Translations under genes and position numbers: made by a program
Assembly: GCA_027460605.1 (NCBI GenBank)
Contig: JAPZAN010000183.1
Span: 1 to 6,001, forward strand
Reading direction: 5' to 3'
DNA from: Candidatus Methanoperedens sp.
GTDB lineage: Archaea; Halobacteriota; Methanosarcinia; Methanosarcinales; Methanoperedenaceae
DNA: 6,001 nucleotides
Shown: positions 4,696 through 6,001 of the stretch, one piece after another
Position numbering within the stretch: position 1 is the first letter of the stretch
How the letters are laid out: every line of letters starts with the position of its first letter
The notes under the pieces: generated by a model
What the model saw: only the letters and a program-made list of their open reading frames with translations
Told to the model about the DNA's origin: nothing
Databases searched by the model: none

Positions 4696-5666
4696 CGCCA
4701 TGTCACCACCGCATCATCAGGCCTGAAGTTTGGATTGACTTTTGACTCGGAAATTGGTGTCCTGTATCCTGATTTGTACATCAAGAGGCCAAGATACGCT
4801 ATCATGGCGCCGTTGTCACCCATGAACCGCTTCTCGGGTACATAAAACTCGATTCCCCTGTCCTCGCACATTATTTTAAGCATTTCGCGAAGTCTGCTAT
4901 TTGCGCCAACGCCGCCTGCAAGGAGAACCTCCCGCTTCCCGGTATGCGCAACCGCGCGTTCCGTCACTTCGACCAGCATCGCAAAAGCTGTTTCCTGGAA
5001 TGAATGGCAGACATCAGGCAATGTATATTTTTTCACAGATTCCTGCGCGGCTGTCGTCAATCCTGAGAAAGAAAAATCCATGCCTTTTACTGTGTAGGGC
5101 AGCGGAATGTATTTTGTTGCTGTTCTGGCAAGCTCCTCGACTTTTGGACCTCCGGGGTGCGGCAATCCTACCGAGCGTGCGAATTTGTCAAGGGCATTCC
5201 CAATCCCGATATCAAGCGTTTCCCCGAATACCCTGTAATGACCTTTCCTGTACGCCAGCACCTGCGAATTTGCGCCGCTGACGTAAAGGGTTACAGGGTC
5301 TTTCGCTGGTGTTTTCCACCTTCCCACCTCGATATGCGCGATGCAGTGATTGACTCCGATAAGAGGGACATCAAGTGATAATGCAAGCGCCCTTGCAGCC
5401 GTAGCGACCGTGCGAAGACATGGGCCAAGCCCAGGTCCCTGTGAAAAAGCCACTGCGCTTATTTCACTTTTGCCTTTTTTCAGGGTTTCCCTTACCACTT
5501 CGGTGATATGATTTGCATGATGCTGCGCTGCTTCGCGCGGATGGATGCCGCCTGTTTTGGGCATATATGTGGCCGTGGTTTCCGCAATCACATCATCCTC
5601 ATCAACAATCGCAGCGCTCAGGTTCCATGCAGTTCCCTCAATACCCAGGATTGAAATTTTTGACAT
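4692..5666 (-). CDS. kae1: tRNA N6-adenosine threonylcarbamoyltransferase Kae1 (archaeal TsaD family)
   Basis: Transfers the threonylcarbamoyl group from TC-AMP to A37 of ANN-decoding tRNAs, as the catalytic KEOPS subunit. Seen (324 aa from the ATG at 5666): ASKHA-fold start ILGIEGTAWNLS at 6-17; metal-binding HxxxH in VNHCIAHIEVG (H107, H111); the YVSGANSQV loop at about 118-126; LAGGVGANSRLRE at about 249-261; the GDNGAMIAY block with metal ligand D284; and the family C-terminus VNPNFRPDDAVVTWR. The length is that of a stand-alone Kae1. Start: a TTG codon 12 nt further up (5678) would extend the frame, but the ATG gives the usual MSKISILGIE start; no strong SD precedes it, so a leaderless or short-leader mRNA is likely. 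The stop TGA overlaps the bud32 start by 4 nt. Nothing odd in the key residues. Confidence 0.96.
   Translation of the reverse strand: MSKISILGIEGTAWNLSAAIVDEDDVIAETTATYMPKTGGIHPREAAQHHANHITEVVRETLKKGKSEISAVAFSQGPGLGPCLRTVATAARALALSLDVPLIGVNHCIAHIEVGRWKTPAKDPVTLYVSGANSQVLAYRKGHYRVFGETLDIGIGNALDKFARSVGLPHPGGPKVEELARTATKYIPLPYTVKGMDFSFSGLTTAAQESVKKYTLPDVCHSFQETAFAMLVEVTERAVAHTGKREVLLAGGVGANSRLREMLKIMCEDRGIEFYVPEKRFMGDNGAMIAYLGLLMYKSGYRTPISESKVNPNFRPDDAVVTWR
4703..4710 (-). promoter_or_regulatory. Ribosome binding site that decides the bud32 start
   Basis: On the minus strand, GGTGGTGA sits inside the last codons of kae1. Spacing is 7 nt to the ATG at 4695 but 1 nt to the ATG at 4701, which favours the shorter bud32 product. 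Confidence 0.6.
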
Positions 5667-5699
5667 GATTGTTTGCAAATGACTTCATTAAATTGATTT

Positions 5700-5711
5700 C
5701 TAAAATAAGTA
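5700..5711 (-). promoter_or_regulatory. Candidate TATA box for kae1-bud32
   Basis: On the minus strand this reads TACTTATTTTAG, centred about 40 nt upstream of the kae1 ATG, which would place the start near 5681 with a very short leader, in keeping with the lack of an SD. A second candidate, TTATAAAATC (about 5735-5744), would give a leader of about 45 nt. Confidence 0.3.
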
Positions 5712-5747
5712 TCGCATAATTTTAAAAATTTTTTGATTTTATAACGT

Positions 5748-5806
5748 GGGGTCAAGGGGCAGAGAAGACTACCCGACTTGTCGAATGGATGAATCGTGCC
5801 CCTTGA
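5748..5806. repeat. Structured repeat element, copy 1 (IS605/TnpB right-end-like)
   Basis: Begins GGGGTCAAGGGG. The outer stem TCAAGGGGCA (5752-5761) pairs perfectly with TGCCCCTTGA (5797-5806). Inside come GAGAA (5762-5766), a 22-nt variable centre (5767-5788) that can fold as CGAC/GTCG plus an outer three-pair segment, and GATGAATC (5788-5795). On the minus strand the order is GATTCATC - hairpin - TTCTC, as at the right ends of IS605/TnpB-type elements from memory. No tnpB is adjacent. It may be an orphan transposon end, a miniature element or a small structured RNA gene. Confidence 0.65.
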
Positions 5807-5835
5807 AATATTACTTTCACACCGCTTTCATTAAA

Positions 5836-5845
5836 TGTATATATT
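5836..5845. promoter_or_regulatory. TATA-like element between the two structured repeats
   Basis: TGTATATATT is a TATA-box match in the spacer between the repeat copies. Read on plus, a start about 25-30 nt on falls close to the beginning of copy 2 at 5873. Read on minus, the equivalent start falls near 5815, just ahead of copy 1 in its minus-strand sense. Which strand is used, if either, cannot be told. Confidence 0.3.
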
Positions 5846-5872
5846 GCTAAAAGAATGTGCCCTTAGTCAAAT

Positions 5873-5930
5873 GGGGTCAAGGGGTAGAGAACCCTCATGC
5901 TTTCAAGCATGAGATGAATCGTACCCCTTG
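5873..5930. repeat. Structured repeat element, copy 2 (IS605/TnpB right-end-like)
   Basis: Same layout as copy 1, starting 125 nt later: GGGGTCAAGGGG, outer stem CAAGGGGTA (5878-5886) with TACCCCTTG (5922-5930), GAGAA (5887-5891), a 22-nt centre (5892-5913), GATGAATC (5913-5920). The centre forms a perfect nine-pair hairpin CTCATGCTT/AAGCATGAG (5894-5902 with 5905-5913). Relative to copy 1 the outer stem has changed C-G to T-A while staying paired, and the central hairpin has a different sequence but the same length. On the minus strand it reads GATTCATC - hairpin - GGTTCTC. Confidence 0.7.
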
Positions 5931-6001
5931 TAAAAGCACAGAAAAGTTTCAAAAAACCAGTTGTAGAAGTAGCAAGCAAGAGTCTCATAACTTGCATCAG
6001 G
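5931..6001. other. AT-rich right edge, no gene recognised
   Basis: No RNA gene or supported coding start is visible. A minus-strand frame is open across this stretch and through copy 2 (ATG at 5997, stop at 5863) but has no SD, a composition unlike the neighbouring proteins and no recognisable motif. The sequence feeding the minus-strand side of the repeats lies beyond the window. Confidence 0.5.

Noticed and set aside
4360..4845. 161-codon plus-strand open frame over bud32/kae1
   Set aside because: Antisense to two certain genes, no SD or family signature; a by-product of their codon usage.
5748..5930. CRISPR array
   Set aside because: Only two copies, each with an internal variable hairpin and an outer stem; the spacer is 66 nt and AT-rich, and no cas genes are visible.
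5748..5930. C/D-box sRNA or kink-turn in the internal loop (GATGAATC opposite GAGAA)
   Set aside because: GATGA resembles part of a C box, but no proper D box (CTGA) or guide arrangement is present.
5863..5997. 44-codon minus-strand ORF running through repeat copy 2
   Set aside because: It translates the structured repeat itself, has no SD and no protein motif; the structure explains the conservation better.

Overview
The window looks like archaeal chromosome, most plausibly from a methanogen- or ANME-related euryarchaeon. The evidence is an adjacent, overlapping kae1/bud32 pair (the archaeal t6A/KEOPS genes), TATA-like promoter elements, SD motifs of the GGAGGTGA type and AT-rich intergenic DNA. 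A class III polyhydroxyalkanoate (PHA) gene set in a moderate-GC archaeon fits 'Candidatus Methanoperedens' (ANME-2d) best, because haloarchaea would be GC-rich. That taxon is an inference, not a demonstrated identity.

Positions 1-3492 (all minus strand) form one tight PHA operon. In transcription order it holds an unrecognised 108-aa protein, an unrecognised 51-aa protein, a 362-aa tandem-repeat protein built from PhaE-like modules (probably phasin-like), PhaE, PhaC, and the N-terminal third of an SDR reductase of the PhaB/FabG type that runs off the left edge. Together these would make (R)-3-hydroxyacyl-CoA, polymerise it and coat or organise granules. The phaC copy is broken: the catalytic Cys half (stop at 538) and the catalytic Asp/His half lie in different frames, and about 55 residues that other class III synthases carry at the joint are absent.

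Positions 3493-3748 are an AT-rich divergent intergenic region with candidate TATA boxes on both strands, two inverted repeats in the pha leader and two AT-rich palindromes. A 54-aa cysteine-rich ORF (3749-3913, plus) follows. It overlaps convergently the end of a transposase C-terminal remnant (3907-4101, minus) that lies directly against the bud32 stop codon.

Positions 4102-5666 (minus) carry kae1 and bud32 as separate genes that overlap by 4 nt. In many archaea the two are fused. They supply the tRNA t6A37 threonylcarbamoyl-transferase and its KEOPS kinase/ATPase partner.

Positions 5667-6001 have no convincing gene. They hold two copies, 125 nt apart, of a 58-59 nt structured element. The outer stem shows a compensatory C-G to T-A change, and the central 22 nt differ in sequence but can still form a hairpin. 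Read on the minus strand, both copies have the arrangement GATTCATC - hairpin - TTCTC, which resembles the right ends (omega-RNA scaffold ends) of IS605/TnpB-type elements. No tnpB is visible here.
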